From Candidatus Sericytochromatia bacterium (GTDB lineage Bacteria > Cyanobacteriota > Sericytochromatia > S15B-MN24 > JAQBPE01): a stretch of 64,000 nt of DNA. Below the pieces are notes generated by a model. The model saw nothing but the letters and a program-made list of their open reading frames with translations. It was not told the origin of the DNA and did not search any database. The position numbers were made by a program, and so were the translations under genes. The DNA lies in NCBI GenBank assembly GCA_035285325.1, contig JAYKJB010000021.1, positions 82,549 through 146,548 on the forward strand, read 5' to 3'. Position 1 is the stretch's first letter. Each line of letters begins with the position of its first letter. Below, piece by piece: positions 46,665 to 55,494 of this stretch.

Positions 46665-48192
46665 TTGGCTGCCGTATGAGCCGGTCTCCCACCCGCGGGA
46701 CCAGGACCTGGAAACCGACGTCTGCGTGATCGGCACGGGAGCGGGAGGAGCCGTTTTTGCCAGTGAACTGGCGGAGGCAGGCACTCGCGTGGTGCTGCTC
46801 GAGCAGGGCGGGCTGTACACCCGCCGGGACTTCACCCAGGACGAGGCCACCATGATGCCCCGCCTGTTCGAACGCGGCGGGGGCCGCACCACGGACGACG
46901 GCGGCATCACGCTGCTCCACGGGCGTTGCGTGGGGGGCGGCACCACCGTCAACTGGGCCATCTGTTTCGATCCCCCCGGGCGCGTGCTCGAGAGCTGGCG
47001 CGAGGGCCTGGGCTTGCCCGCGATGCACTTGGCCGATTGGCGCCCCAGTCTCGACAAGGTGCGCTTCGTGCTCAACGTGCAAAAAATGCAGGCGGAGGAG
47101 CTCAACGAAAACGCCCGCTTGCTGATCAAGGGCGCCACGGCCCTGGGAATGCGCGGCGAGCGCTTCGAGCACAGCCGCACGGCCTGCCTGGGCAGCGGAT
47201 TCTGCATCCTGGGCTGTGCCTATGACCGCAAGCAGAGCATGCTGGTCACCTACGTGCCCCGCGCGATTCGTCACGGCGCCACCTTGCTGGCGCAGGCCCG
47301 CGCCACGGGTTTCGAACGGGAGGGGCCGCGCATCCGCGCCGTGCTCGGTGAACTGACGGACCCCAGCACCGGCACCCGCAGGCGCCTGCGGGTGCGCGCC
47401 CGGCACGTGGCCGTGGCGGCCGGTGCCCTCGGAACCCCGGCCCTGCTGCAGCGGGCGGGCCTGGCTAACGCCTCGGGCCGCCTGGGGAAGAACCTCGCCC
47501 TTCACCCCACCTCGGCGGTGTTGGCCATCTTCGATCACCCGGTGCGAGGCTTCGAAGGCATCCACTACGGGGCCTATGTGCCCGACCTGGAGCCGGAAGG
47601 CATCCTGATCGAATCGGTCTTCGCCTACCCTGCCCTGGCCGCCTCCACCATGCTTCGCGGGGGCCGGGAGGCCCAGCGGGCGATGTCGCAGTATGACCAC
47701 TGGGCCGGCGGCATCGTCCTGCTGCACGACGACAGTCGGGGAGACGTTCAGGCGACCGGCCCCGAAGGGGCAAGGGTCCGCTACGCGCTGAATGCCGCAG
47801 ACCAGGCCAAAATGCGCAAAGGACTCCTCGCGCTGGCGAACATCTTCCTGGCGGCCGGGGCGCGGGAGGTGCTGATTCCGCACGCCGCCTGCGGGCCGAT
47901 CCGCTCGCCCGAAGAGGCGGAGCGGGTGATCGCCTCGCTGGACCTCTCCCCCAATCGCCTGGCCCTGTTCTCCGCCCACCAGATGGGCACCGCCGCGATG
48001 GGCCGTGACCCGGCCTCCAGCGTGACGGACGGGTTTGGTCGGGTCCACGGGATGGAGAACCTCTGGATTGCGGACGGTAGCCTATTCCCGACCTCACTCG
48101 GGGTCAATCCGCAGATCACCATTGCGGCGCTGGCCGACCGCAACGCCCGACACCTGCTTGCCCATTGGCAGGAACCTGCGGCGTCCTTATGA
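46657..48192 (+). CDS. GMC-family FAD oxidoreductase
   Basis: A 511-residue flavoprotein of the glucose-methanol-choline family. The FAD-binding VCVIGTGAGGAVFASELAE has its Gly residues at 26, 28 and 31. LHGRCVGGGTTVNWAICF is the second GMC motif. The C-terminal block HQMGTAAMG...VHGMENLWIADGSLFPTSLGVNP includes the usual active-site His and Asn. It has no signal of its own and probably rides with the Tat-lipoprotein encoded just upstream. A cytochrome c subunit, found in the gluconate dehydrogenase complex, is not encoded here. A hairpin terminator lies 92 nt downstream. Confidence 0.93.
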   Translation: MRDWLPYEPVSHPRDQDLETDVCVIGTGAGGAVFASELAEAGTRVVLLEQGGLYTRRDFTQDEATMMPRLFERGGGRTTDDGGITLLHGRCVGGGTTVNWAICFDPPGRVLESWREGLGLPAMHLADWRPSLDKVRFVLNVQKMQAEELNENARLLIKGATALGMRGERFEHSRTACLGSGFCILGCAYDRKQSMLVTYVPRAIRHGATLLAQARATGFEREGPRIRAVLGELTDPSTGTRRRLRVRARHVAVAAGALGTPALLQRAGLANASGRLGKNLALHPTSAVLAIFDHPVRGFEGIHYGAYVPDLEPEGILIESVFAYPALAASTMLRGGREAQRAMSQYDHWAGGIVLLHDDSRGDVQATGPEGARVRYALNAADQAKMRKGLLALANIFLAAGAREVLIPHAACGPIRSPEEAERVIASLDLSPNRLALFSAHQMGTAAMGRDPASSVTDGFGRVHGMENLWIADGSLFPTSLGVNPQITIAALADRNARHLLAHWQEPAASL

Positions 48193-48283
48193 TGCAAATC
48201 GACGGGTGAAACGCGTTTTCCATCCTGAACAGGAAGGTAAAGCTCGGCCCCGTCAGTCCTTTCCTGTTGAAGGCAAAGGGCTT

Positions 48284-48320
48284 GGCGCCGGCGACCCTCA
48301 CGGGCGCCGGCGCTCCTTTT
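48284..48320 (+). terminator. Hairpin terminator after the GMC operon
   Basis: GGCGCCGGCG (48284-48293) pairs with CGCCGGCGCT (48305-48314), with a CCC/GGG inner stem, then CCTTTT. Upstream, AACAGGAA and TTCCTGTT form a second hairpin within 48225-48270. Confidence 0.65.
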
Positions 48321-48397
48321 GAGGCCAGCCACTCCCTGGCGAAGCGGTCTCAGGCCAACCAGCGGGTCGATGCAGCGCTTTCGGCTGAGGTGGGTAA

Positions 48398-48646
48398 GAC
48401 ACGACAGGTTCCCGTGGCAACGCGCCCGAACGCAGGCCGGCCATCCTCCAAGATGTCGTGCTCGTCAGCCTGCTCACCGGCTTTCGTTACCGCATCGTGG
48501 GGGTCCCCCATTTCGACCGCACCGAGCGCTTTTGTCGCCACATTCTGCGGGCGATCGCCGAGGAAACCGAGGACGACCTGTCCCTCTTGCCGGCCGACAG
48601 CCTGGTGGTCTGCTCCACCCCTGGCCTGATCGAGGAAACGCGGCGT
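48398..48646 (+). other. Possible gene remnant or short unrecognised ORF
   Basis: The + frame from 48398 reads as natural protein: RPAILQDVVLVSLLTGF, then YRIVGVPHFDRTERFCRHIL, then ADSLVVCSTPGLIEE, with normal codon use. A GTG at 48458 could start it. The frame has no stop until 49069, but its later part is antisense to the dehydratase gene and looks meaningless. It may be the stump of a gene that lost its end, or a short gene fused to noise. I do not recognise a family. The rest of 48193-48646 holds the terminator hairpins. Confidence 0.3.
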
Positions 48647-48985
48647 TCAGACTGGCAAAGTATCGATCTTGGCGGCCAGGATAAAGTCGCTTTCCGTCAG
48701 CCCCTGGATGGCGTGCGTCCAGACCTCCACGTCGACCTGATTGTAGCGAATCGTGAGGTCGGGGTGATGGCCCTCGGCCTCGGCGAGGTCGGCCACGCGG
48801 TTGACGAAGGCCATGGCGGCCACGAAGTCCGGAAACACAAAGCGGCGCGCCAGCCGAGCCGGTTCAGCCTCGGCGATGCGCCAGGCTGGAACCTGGCGCA
48901 ACAACTGAGTCGCAGTCACGACATCCAGTGCTGGCACCCCGCCGGAGCAGGGCACACAGGTTTTTTGGGCGAGTTCCTGGGTCAT
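48647..48985 (-). CDS. phhB: Pterin-4a-carbinolamine dehydratase
   Basis: A 112-residue dehydratase that recycles tetrahydropterin after aromatic amino acid hydroxylation. The diagnostic motif EGHHPDLTIRYNQVDVEVWTH is complete (three His and the aromatic residues), followed by GLTESDF. PAWRIAEAEPARLARRFVFPDF is the typical first strand region. The ATG start is at 48985. No phenylalanine hydroxylase adjoins. In organisms without it the enzyme serves as a general pterin dehydratase. Confidence 0.94.
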   Translation of the reverse strand: MTQELAQKTCVPCSGGVPALDVVTATQLLRQVPAWRIAEAEPARLARRFVFPDFVAAMAFVNRVADLAEAEGHHPDLTIRYNQVDVEVWTHAIQGLTESDFILAAKIDTLPV

Positions 48986-49050
48986 CGACGGTCACCTCCG
49001 TGCCTGGAGCATACCCTGAAACGGGATGGTCCAGTAGCGAGGAGACAGGG

Positions 49051-49911
49051 TCAAGGCATCGTGCGATGAATCTCGTCGATGCGACGCCCGGGCACGAAGG
49101 CTGCCATGCCGGCCGCGCTGCGCACCCCGTACTGGTCGGCGTACTGGTTGTTGCCCATATAGACGAACCAGTGTGGGCCATAGGCCAGGTTGGTTGAGCT
49201 GGGATCCGCACCCGGGCTGCGGTTGACGTAGATCACGTCCCCAGGACGCAACAGTCCCCTGGCCTCCAGGGTGGACAGGTATGACGTGGAGGAGCCACGC
49301 CCGTGATGTAGCACGCTGGCGGAACCGAGCGGGCGGCCGCCCGCCAGGCCCGTAAGCGTCCACGAGTAGCGGAAGCACTGATGACGTGCGCCCTTGTAGC
49401 GGTTATTCAGGTAGCGCCACAGGCGCGAGGAAGACCCGCTCGAACTCGAAGGCGTGGCGCCACCGGACTGCCCAGCGCTGCTCGGCGCCGGGCCGCCCAG
49501 GGCCCCCCAGGTGCGCTCTCCCACCACGCCGTCCACAGCCAGGCCGCGCGAGCGCTGGAAGGCGCGCACAGCGGCTTCCGTGAGCGGCCCGAAAGTTCCG
49601 TCCACGCCCCCCACGGAGAATCCGCGGGCTTCCAGCTGGCGCTGCAAGGTGGCCACGTCCTCGCCGCGATCGCCGTGCGCCAGGACGCCCCGCTTCGCCT
49701 GAAGACTCCCGCCGATGGGCTCCAGCGTGGTGGGCAGCTTGGCTCCCGGCGCGAGCCGTTCCATGTCGTCCAGGGTCGCGCTGGCCATCGTGAAGAGGTC
49801 TAGCGACCAGCTGGCCGCGGGGGAGGGCGCCAGGGAAGGCGGCATTTCAGGAGCACGACCGCCCACCTGTGGGCGTGAAACGCGGGGAGAGGACACGATC
49901 GGTTGCGACAT
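49051..49911 (-). CDS. Peptidoglycan-binding domain protein with C-terminal CHAP/amidase-like domain
   Basis: A 286-residue protein. Residues ~75-140 are a PG_binding_1 domain: LAHGDRGEDVATLQRQLEARGF, GVDGTFGPLTEAAVRAFQRSRGL and VDGVVGERTWGAL. A Ser/Gly linker follows, then a domain with HQCFRYSWTLTGL, RPGDVIYVNRSPG and PHWFVYMGNNQYADQYG. That pattern (Cys early, His later) fits a CHAP or NlpC-like amidase. The ATG at 49911 (GGGAG about 10 nt upstream) is preferred over a longer frame from 49956. There is no classical signal peptide. It probably cuts or remodels cell wall. Confidence 0.8.
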   Translation of the reverse strand: MSQPIVSSPRVSRPQVGGRAPEMPPSLAPSPAASWSLDLFTMASATLDDMERLAPGAKLPTTLEPIGGSLQAKRGVLAHGDRGEDVATLQRQLEARGFSVGGVDGTFGPLTEAAVRAFQRSRGLAVDGVVGERTWGALGGPAPSSAGQSGGATPSSSSGSSSRLWRYLNNRYKGARHQCFRYSWTLTGLAGGRPLGSASVLHHGRGSSTSYLSTLEARGLLRPGDVIYVNRSPGADPSSTNLAYGPHWFVYMGNNQYADQYGVRSAAGMAAFVPGRRIDEIHRTMP

Positions 49912-49956
49912 GGCTGGACAACTCCCGGGAACAGGTGGGACCGACGCGAGATGCAC

Positions 49957-50264
49957 TGGTTATCGGGGAAGCGTGCGGGAAATTTGCGCCCCATTTGACT
50001 AAGCAAAGGATATAAAAAGTTTAAGTTCTTGAGATAAGCCTGGAGGCGCAGCGCGCCGTGCTCCCCGGCCAGATGCCGACGGTTCCCTCTTCGCAAGCCA
50101 AAGCGAAACGGGGCCGAGCGCCGCGAGGTGACGCCGGGCGCTCGCGCGTTGGTGACCACGGCCCGGGCCCATACGATGTCCCCAAGGCAGGGCTCCCTGC
50201 GTGGAGGGACGGCGACGCAGGGCGATGCCCCCGAAAGGGGGGCGCGCGCAGAGGGGGCGGTGGG
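49957..50264 (+). other. Intergenic region with AT-rich patch between divergent genes
   Basis: About 308 nt. An AT-rich patch at 49999-50035 contains TTGACT, GATATAAAAAG and TTTAAG elements, the most likely promoter site for one or both divergent genes; the hexamer spacing is not ideal in either direction. The rest is G/C-rich and open in the frame of the hemerythrin-like gene but lacks a believable start. Confidence 0.45.
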
Positions 50265-50822
50265 GTGAGCACGTGTTGGCGCTGGCTGGGCGTGATCTGG
50301 TTCGGGCTCGGGCTGTTCACGGGAGCTGCGCTGGCGGCCCCGGCGGAGCAATCGGGGAGCAACGACGACGCGTCCCTGCGCTTCGTCCACGCCCTGATCG
50401 CGGGGCACCGCCGCCTGCACGAACAACTGGCGGACGCCAGTGAGCGCGGCGGGCGCACCGGGCAGGCTGCGCTGGAGTTACGGGCAATCCTCGAACCCCA
50501 TTTTCTGGAGGAGGAGCGCCTGACCTGGCTTCCCTTGCTGCACCTACAGGCGGTCGTGCTAGGGCGCCCCCTGCCCCAGGGGCGTCGCGCCCTGGCGCTG
50601 GCGGAAGAATTGAAGGGAGCCTGGCCGCGCCTGCGGCGCGAGCACAACGGGCTGACGGATGCGGTGTCCAATCTGCGCGAGGCGGCGATCGCCGAGGGCC
50701 ACGCGGACGTGGTGCGCTTCGCGGAGGGCCTGTCGGAGCACGCCCTCTGGGAAGAGTTCGTCACCTACCCGGCCATCCTGTTGATGGGTGAGAAACTCCG
50801 CCGGATGGGCGTCACGCCTTGA
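50265..50822 (+). CDS. Secreted hemerythrin-like (HHE domain) protein
   Basis: A 185-residue exported protein. From the GTG at 50265 the product starts with a clean signal peptide (CWRWLGVIWFGLGLFTGAALA). The mature part is a four-helix HHE/hemerythrin-like domain with His in AGHRRLHEQL, His-x3-Glu in LEPHFLEEERL, His in RREHNGL and His-x3-Glu in SEHALWEEF, enough for a non-haem diiron site. It probably senses or scavenges O2 or NO, or stores iron, in the periplasm. The exporter gene follows 33 nt later. It may belong to the biosynthetic cluster, which contains two other diiron proteins. The frame extends upstream to 50058 without support. Confidence 0.78.
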   Translation: MSTCWRWLGVIWFGLGLFTGAALAAPAEQSGSNDDASLRFVHALIAGHRRLHEQLADASERGGRTGQAALELRAILEPHFLEEERLTWLPLLHLQAVVLGRPLPQGRRALALAEELKGAWPRLRREHNGLTDAVSNLREAAIAEGHADVVRFAEGLSEHALWEEFVTYPAILLMGEKLRRMGVTP

Positions 50823-50855
50823 TGATGAGAACAGCCGGCGAGGAAGCAGGCCGGC

Positions 50856-53159
50856 GTGGGTACACGCATACCCATGCAGAGCACCCCATGGTCTCGACAA
50901 TTCGGCAACTGGGTGGCCCAGCGGGCCCGCCTGATCGCATGGGTCTGGCTGGCCCTGTTCATCGGCGCGGCCTGCCTGGCTCCCTTCGGCCTCAAACGCC
51001 TGGTGGGAGGCAGTGGGGAACTTCCTCGGAGTGAAGCCGCCGCGCTGGATCGCACCCTGCGAGAACACTTCGAGACGCCCCTGGCCGGTCGCCTCGTGGT
51101 GGTGCTCGAAACCCGGACCCGCCCCGTGGACGCCCCCGAACTGGCGCCCGTGGTGGCCGGCGTGGCCCCAGCCTTGCGTCGAGTGCCGATCGTGGGGGCG
51201 GTGGAGGGCCCCTTCCACCGCGGCGATATGCTGGGGGGAGAGGCCGGAGGGCACCATCGCAGCTGGATCATCGGCCTGAAGGCCGGCGACGCGCGCACCT
51301 CTCAGGACGCGGTGCGGGCCCTGCGGGCGGCGATCGCCCCCTTGGCGGCCACCGTGCAACAAGGCGATCCGGAGGCCCTGCTGGTTGTGACGGGTGGCAG
51401 CGCCGTGAACGAGGACATCGGCCAGCGCAGCAAGGCGGATGGGCAGCGTGCCGAGCTGTGGGCCACGCCGCTGACCATGGCCGCGCTCTGGTTCGCTTTC
51501 CGGTCCGTGGGGGCGACCCTCCTGCCACTCTTGAGCGCTGGGCTCGCGATCACGCTGACCTTCGCGGTGGCCTTCACCGTGAGCCTTTTCACACCGCTCA
51601 GCGACCTGATGGAGAACCTGGTCACCATGGTGGGCCTGGCCGTGGGGATCGACTATGCCTTGCTGACCGTGTCGCGCTGGCGTCACGAACGCACCACCAC
51701 CCCCGGGCCCGAGGCGGTGGCGCGCGCCGTGGCCTTCACCGCGCCCGCCATCCTGGTGTCGGGCGGCGCCGTCCTGTGCGGCACGCTCGGACTGGCCCTG
51801 GCGCCCTTGCTGGAGTTGCGCAGCATGTCGCTCGGCGGCAGCGCTGTGGTGGTCTTTTCAATGGCCGGCGCGGTGACCCTGCTACCCGCTCTGCTGGTGC
51901 TGCTGGGAGATTGGGTGGAGTGGCCTGCCAGCCCCGACACGGCGCCACACGATGCGCAGGGTGAAGCGCGCTGGGAGCGGCTCGCCGAGAGGTTGACGGC
52001 CCGGCCCTGGCAGGCCTTGAGTCTGGGTTTGCTGCTGATCGCCTTGCTGGCCGCCCCGGCCCTGACCTTTCAGACCGGCGCACCCCGGATGTCGGACTTT
52101 CCCAAGGATATGGAAAGCGCCAAGGGACTGCAGGCGCTGGCGCGCATGGGGGTGGGCAATCAGGTCTTCGACATTCCGATCCTGATCGAAACCACCGATG
52201 GCACGCCCGTCCTGGCCCGACAGCACCTCCGAACGCTGCACGCCTTCGTGCGGGAACTGGAACGCGACGAGCACACCCTCCGCGTGCTGAGTCCGCTGAG
52301 CCTGAAGCCGGCCATGAGCTTTCCGGCTGTGCTGATGCTCTGGCACGATTGGCCGCGTGCGCTGGAGCGCCTGCCCGATGCCCGGCGCCTGCTGGTCAGC
52401 CGGGATGGTCAGCGCATGCTTCTCACGGTGGTGCTGCGCGATGGGGTCTCGACGATCGACATCCAGGCCTATGCATCGAAACTCCGAGACAAGCGGCTGG
52501 AGGGGGCCTTTCGGCTCCGCGTGGGCGGCCAACCGACCTACCTGAATGAACTGGAAGCGCGCCTGCACGACGCCACGTTGCCGGTGCTGGGGGGGGTGGC
52601 GCTGCTGACCGGGGGGTTGCTGGCGATCGCCTTCCGCTCCCTGCTGATCCCCCTCAAGGCGATCGCCCTGAACCTGCTCTCGGTGGCCGCTGGCTTCGGG
52701 GTGGTCACGGCCGTCTGCGAGTGGGGTTGGGGGGCCTCCCTGATCGGGCTCAGCGAGCCGCTGGTCAGGGTTCCACCCTTCGTGCCGCTGCTGCTGTTCT
52801 GCATCATGTTCGGACTCTCGATGGACTACGAGGTGTTCATGCTCAGCCGGGTGCGCGAGCGCCTGCTGCTGCACGGCGATCAGCCACGGGCCATCCGGGA
52901 GGGTCTGGCCGCCACCGGCCCGGTCATCACCCACGCCGCGGCGATCATGGTGATCGTCTTCGGTGCCTTCATCGGCGCCGACATCCTGGTGGTCAAGGTG
53001 CTCGGACTCGGGCTGGCCACGGCCGTGCTGGTCGATGCCTGTCTGATCCGCACCCTGATGGCGGTTCCCCTGCTTTTGATCTCGGGTAAGTGGAACTGGT
53101 TCCCCGGAAAGGTCGTGCCCCCCTCGAATGGTTCCTTGGCGAAGGAGACGCTCCCATGA
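50856..53159 (+). CDS. MMPL-family RND lipid exporter
   Basis: A 767-residue RND permease of the MmpL type with two repeats of one plus five membrane helices and two soluble loops. The helix 4 and helix 10 motifs VGIDYALLTVSRWRHE and FGLSMDYEVFMLSRVRE carry the proton-relay Asp residues and the MmpL wording. FAVAFTVSLFTPL and GFGVVTAVCEWGWG are in the right places. MmpL proteins export complex lipids or lipopeptides made by neighbouring enzymes. The stop overlaps the FAAL start by 4 nt (ATGA), which ties it to the pathway. The GTG at 50856 follows GAGGAAG; an ATG at 50874 is the alternative. Confidence 0.92.
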   Translation: MGTRIPMQSTPWSRQFGNWVAQRARLIAWVWLALFIGAACLAPFGLKRLVGGSGELPRSEAAALDRTLREHFETPLAGRLVVVLETRTRPVDAPELAPVVAGVAPALRRVPIVGAVEGPFHRGDMLGGEAGGHHRSWIIGLKAGDARTSQDAVRALRAAIAPLAATVQQGDPEALLVVTGGSAVNEDIGQRSKADGQRAELWATPLTMAALWFAFRSVGATLLPLLSAGLAITLTFAVAFTVSLFTPLSDLMENLVTMVGLAVGIDYALLTVSRWRHERTTTPGPEAVARAVAFTAPAILVSGGAVLCGTLGLALAPLLELRSMSLGGSAVVVFSMAGAVTLLPALLVLLGDWVEWPASPDTAPHDAQGEARWERLAERLTARPWQALSLGLLLIALLAAPALTFQTGAPRMSDFPKDMESAKGLQALARMGVGNQVFDIPILIETTDGTPVLARQHLRTLHAFVRELERDEHTLRVLSPLSLKPAMSFPAVLMLWHDWPRALERLPDARRLLVSRDGQRMLLTVVLRDGVSTIDIQAYASKLRDKRLEGAFRLRVGGQPTYLNELEARLHDATLPVLGGVALLTGGLLAIAFRSLLIPLKAIALNLLSVAAGFGVVTAVCEWGWGASLIGLSEPLVRVPPFVPLLLFCIMFGLSMDYEVFMLSRVRERLLLHGDQPRAIREGLAATGPVITHAAAIMVIVFGAFIGADILVVKVLGLGLATAVLVDACLIRTLMAVPLLLISGKWNWFPGKVVPPSNGSLAKETLP

Positions 53160-54829
53160 CTGTGACCCTGCTGGATGGTTGGCTCAAACACGTGGAAGCC
53201 GCCCCGGAGGCGCTGGCGGTCTCCCGGTTGGATCCGCAGGCCGTGCCGGCACAGTCACTCACGCGCGGGGCCCTGCATCACGCCGCGCAACAAGGCGCGC
53301 AGCGTCTGGCGGGGCTGATCGCACCGGGCGATCGGGTGGTGCTCGCTCACGCACCGGGTCTGGGCTTCGTGACCAGCGTGCTGGCCGTCTGGCTGGCCGG
53401 CGGCATCGTGGTGACCGCCTCCCCCCCCACCAGTGACCGCACGCGCGACTGGCTGGTGGCCATCATCCGCGAGAGCGAGCCCCGCCTGCTGCTGACCGAC
53501 ACGCCGATCGTGCCCCTGCTGGCGCCACTCGGGCAAGCCCTCCAGGTGCCCGTGGCCAGCCTGGAGACCCTGCCGGAACACGGGGCGGAAACCAATCGTC
53601 GACCGGCCGAACTGGCCGTGGTGCAGTTCACCAGCGGCTCAACCTCGGCCCCGCGAGGCGTGCGCGTCAGCCACGCCAACTTGCTGGCCAACTTGCAACA
53701 ACTGGCCGAGGCCTCACAGTTCGGCGCCGATGACGTGTGTGTCACCTGGCTGCCGCACTATCACAACATGGGCCTGGTGGGGGTCTTGCTGTTGCCGCTC
53801 TGGATCGGCTTCCCGGTCCACCTGATGAGCCCCCTGGAATTTCTGGAGCGACCGGGACGCTGGCTGCAGGCCATCTCAAGGGTGGGTGCCACCTTCAGCG
53901 GCGGCCCCAACTTCGCCTTTGACCTGGCGACCATCCGCACCAGTGCGGCCGAGGCCGAGGGGCTCGATCTATCTCGCTGGGTGGGCGCCTTTTCCGGCTC
54001 GGAGCCGGTGCGGGCCAGCACCTTGGCCCGTTTCGCCAAACGTTTCGCCCCGCACGGGTTCGATCCGCGCGCGTTTTATCCGTGTTACGGCATGGCCGAA
54101 GCCACCGTACTCGTCACCGGCGGCGCCAAGATGTCAGGCGCGCGCACCCATCACTTCGACGCGGAGGAACTGGGGGCCGGGCGGGCCCTCGCGGTGCCCG
54201 CGGACCACCCCCGTGCCCGTGCGCTGATGGGGCTCGGGCGCACCTGGGGAAACCTGCAACTGGCGATCGTGCATCCCGAGACGGGCACGCGCCTGGCCGC
54301 CGGCCAGGTGGGAGAAGTCTGGCTGCGCGGCGATTCGATCGCGGAGGGGTACTGGAAGCCCGCCACCGCCAGCCATCCCTTCGGGCATCGGCTCGAAGGG
54401 AGTGACGGCTGGCTCCGCACCGGTGACACGGGCGTGCTGGTGGAGGGAGACCTGGTGCTGACCGGCCGCATCAAAGAACTGATCATCCTCAATGGCCGCA
54501 ACCTCTACCCCGGGGATCTCGAACAGGCCCTCGAATGCCTGCGTCCAACCCTCCAGACGGCGGTCGCCTTCGCGGTGGAAGCCCAGCGTGGCGAGCGGCT
54601 CGTGATCGTGGGAGAAGTGGACCCCGACCTGGATGACGCCGGCCGAACGGCGCTTCTGGAAGGGATTCGCCTGGCCCTGCGCCAGGAGGACGTGACGCCG
54701 CACGACGTGGTGCTGGTGCCGCCGGGTGCGATCGAGCGCACGGCGACGGGCAAGCTGTCACGCTTCGCCACCCGCGATGCCTATGTGGCGGGACGCCTAC
54801 CTCGGCCCGCAGAACCCCTGCCTCATTAG
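53156..54829 (+). CDS. Fatty acyl-AMP ligase (FAAL)
   Basis: A 557-residue ANL-superfamily enzyme that adenylates a fatty acid and loads it on a carrier protein. The P-loop-like FTSGSTSAPRGV is near residues 160-171. WLPHYHNMGLVGVLL, SGGPNFAFDL and FYPCYGMAEATVLVTGG (near 305-320) are FAAL wording. The end reads GDTGVLVEGDLVLTGRIKEL then IILNGRNLYPGDLE, the FAAL form that favours transfer to ACP rather than CoA. The ATG at 53156 has GGAG upstream and overlaps the exporter stop. The two carrier proteins downstream are its likely acceptors. Confidence 0.93.
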   Translation: MTVTLLDGWLKHVEAAPEALAVSRLDPQAVPAQSLTRGALHHAAQQGAQRLAGLIAPGDRVVLAHAPGLGFVTSVLAVWLAGGIVVTASPPTSDRTRDWLVAIIRESEPRLLLTDTPIVPLLAPLGQALQVPVASLETLPEHGAETNRRPAELAVVQFTSGSTSAPRGVRVSHANLLANLQQLAEASQFGADDVCVTWLPHYHNMGLVGVLLLPLWIGFPVHLMSPLEFLERPGRWLQAISRVGATFSGGPNFAFDLATIRTSAAEAEGLDLSRWVGAFSGSEPVRASTLARFAKRFAPHGFDPRAFYPCYGMAEATVLVTGGAKMSGARTHHFDAEELGAGRALAVPADHPRARALMGLGRTWGNLQLAIVHPETGTRLAAGQVGEVWLRGDSIAEGYWKPATASHPFGHRLEGSDGWLRTGDTGVLVEGDLVLTGRIKELIILNGRNLYPGDLEQALECLRPTLQTAVAFAVEAQRGERLVIVGEVDPDLDDAGRTALLEGIRLALRQEDVTPHDVVLVPPGAIERTATGKLSRFATRDAYVAGRLPRPAEPLPH

Positions 54830-54900
54830 CGGCGGCGCCTCCCGCACCCGGCCCGACCGCCTTCCCCCTCACGGCCCCTCATTGTCTGGAGACCCCCAAC

Positions 54901-55494
54901 GTGAAACTGACCTTGCCCCTGCTGGTCCTGATATGCGTCAACTTTGCCTGGATTGGCTATCTGCCACTCGGCTTTTTCCGCCGAGATGGCCAGTACAACC
55001 TGCGCTGGTGGCTGACGGGCTTGCCCTTCTTCCTGGTACCGGCCTATGCGCTGGCGCTTCAGTTCGACCTCGTCGCAGCGGCCTGGCAGCCGCTGCCGCT
55101 GCCCGCGCCCTGGAACCAGCTGGCGGATGCGGTGGCCGTGCTGCTGGCGACCAGTTCGATCGCCCTGATCACGCTGGCCCTCGGCACCCACCGCGTGCCG
55201 CTGGCTCTCTGGCATCAGGACAACGACGCGCCCCGCTCGATCGTGACCTACGGGGCCTACAAGCACATCCGCCACCCCTTCTACACCTCATTCCTGATGG
55301 CGTTCACGGCCGGCCTGTGCGTGATGCCAGGGCTGGTGACGGCGGCCCTGCTGGGTTATCAATTCGTGGCCCTGCACGTGACGGCCAAACGGGAGGAAGG
55401 GCGCCTGGCGGCCTCTGAATTCGGTGCGGAATACCAGGCCTACCTGGCGCGCACCGGGCGCTTCTTTCCCCGCCCCGGGGGCGGTGCGGCGTGA
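54901..55494 (+). CDS. ICMT/PEMT-like integral membrane methyltransferase
   Basis: A 197-residue membrane protein of the isoprenylcysteine carboxyl methyltransferase / phospholipid methyltransferase group. It has four or five hydrophobic helices, starting with LTLPLLVLICVNFAWIGYL. The SAM-binding C-terminal core reads TYGAYKHIRHPFYTSFL, then AKREEGRL...FGAEYQAYLARTGRFF, the diagnostic RHP and EE...Y pattern. It could methylate a carboxylate, amine or thiol of the lipid product at the membrane. It lies 71 nt after FAAL and its stop overlaps the KAS III start. Confidence 0.88.
   Translation: MKLTLPLLVLICVNFAWIGYLPLGFFRRDGQYNLRWWLTGLPFFLVPAYALALQFDLVAAAWQPLPLPAPWNQLADAVAVLLATSSIALITLALGTHRVPLALWHQDNDAPRSIVTYGAYKHIRHPFYTSFLMAFTAGLCVMPGLVTAALLGYQFVALHVTAKREEGRLAASEFGAEYQAYLARTGRFFPRPGGGAA

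Noticed and set aside
46495-48048. 517-residue minus-strand frame
   Set aside because: Antisense to the GMC oxidoreductase; His/Gly/Arg-rich, without any motif.
48193-48283. Riboswitch (c-di-GMP-like) after the GMC gene
   Set aside because: A hairpin is present, but the conserved cores of known classes (for example the GEMM-I loop sequences) are not, and no downstream gene on the same strand would be controlled.
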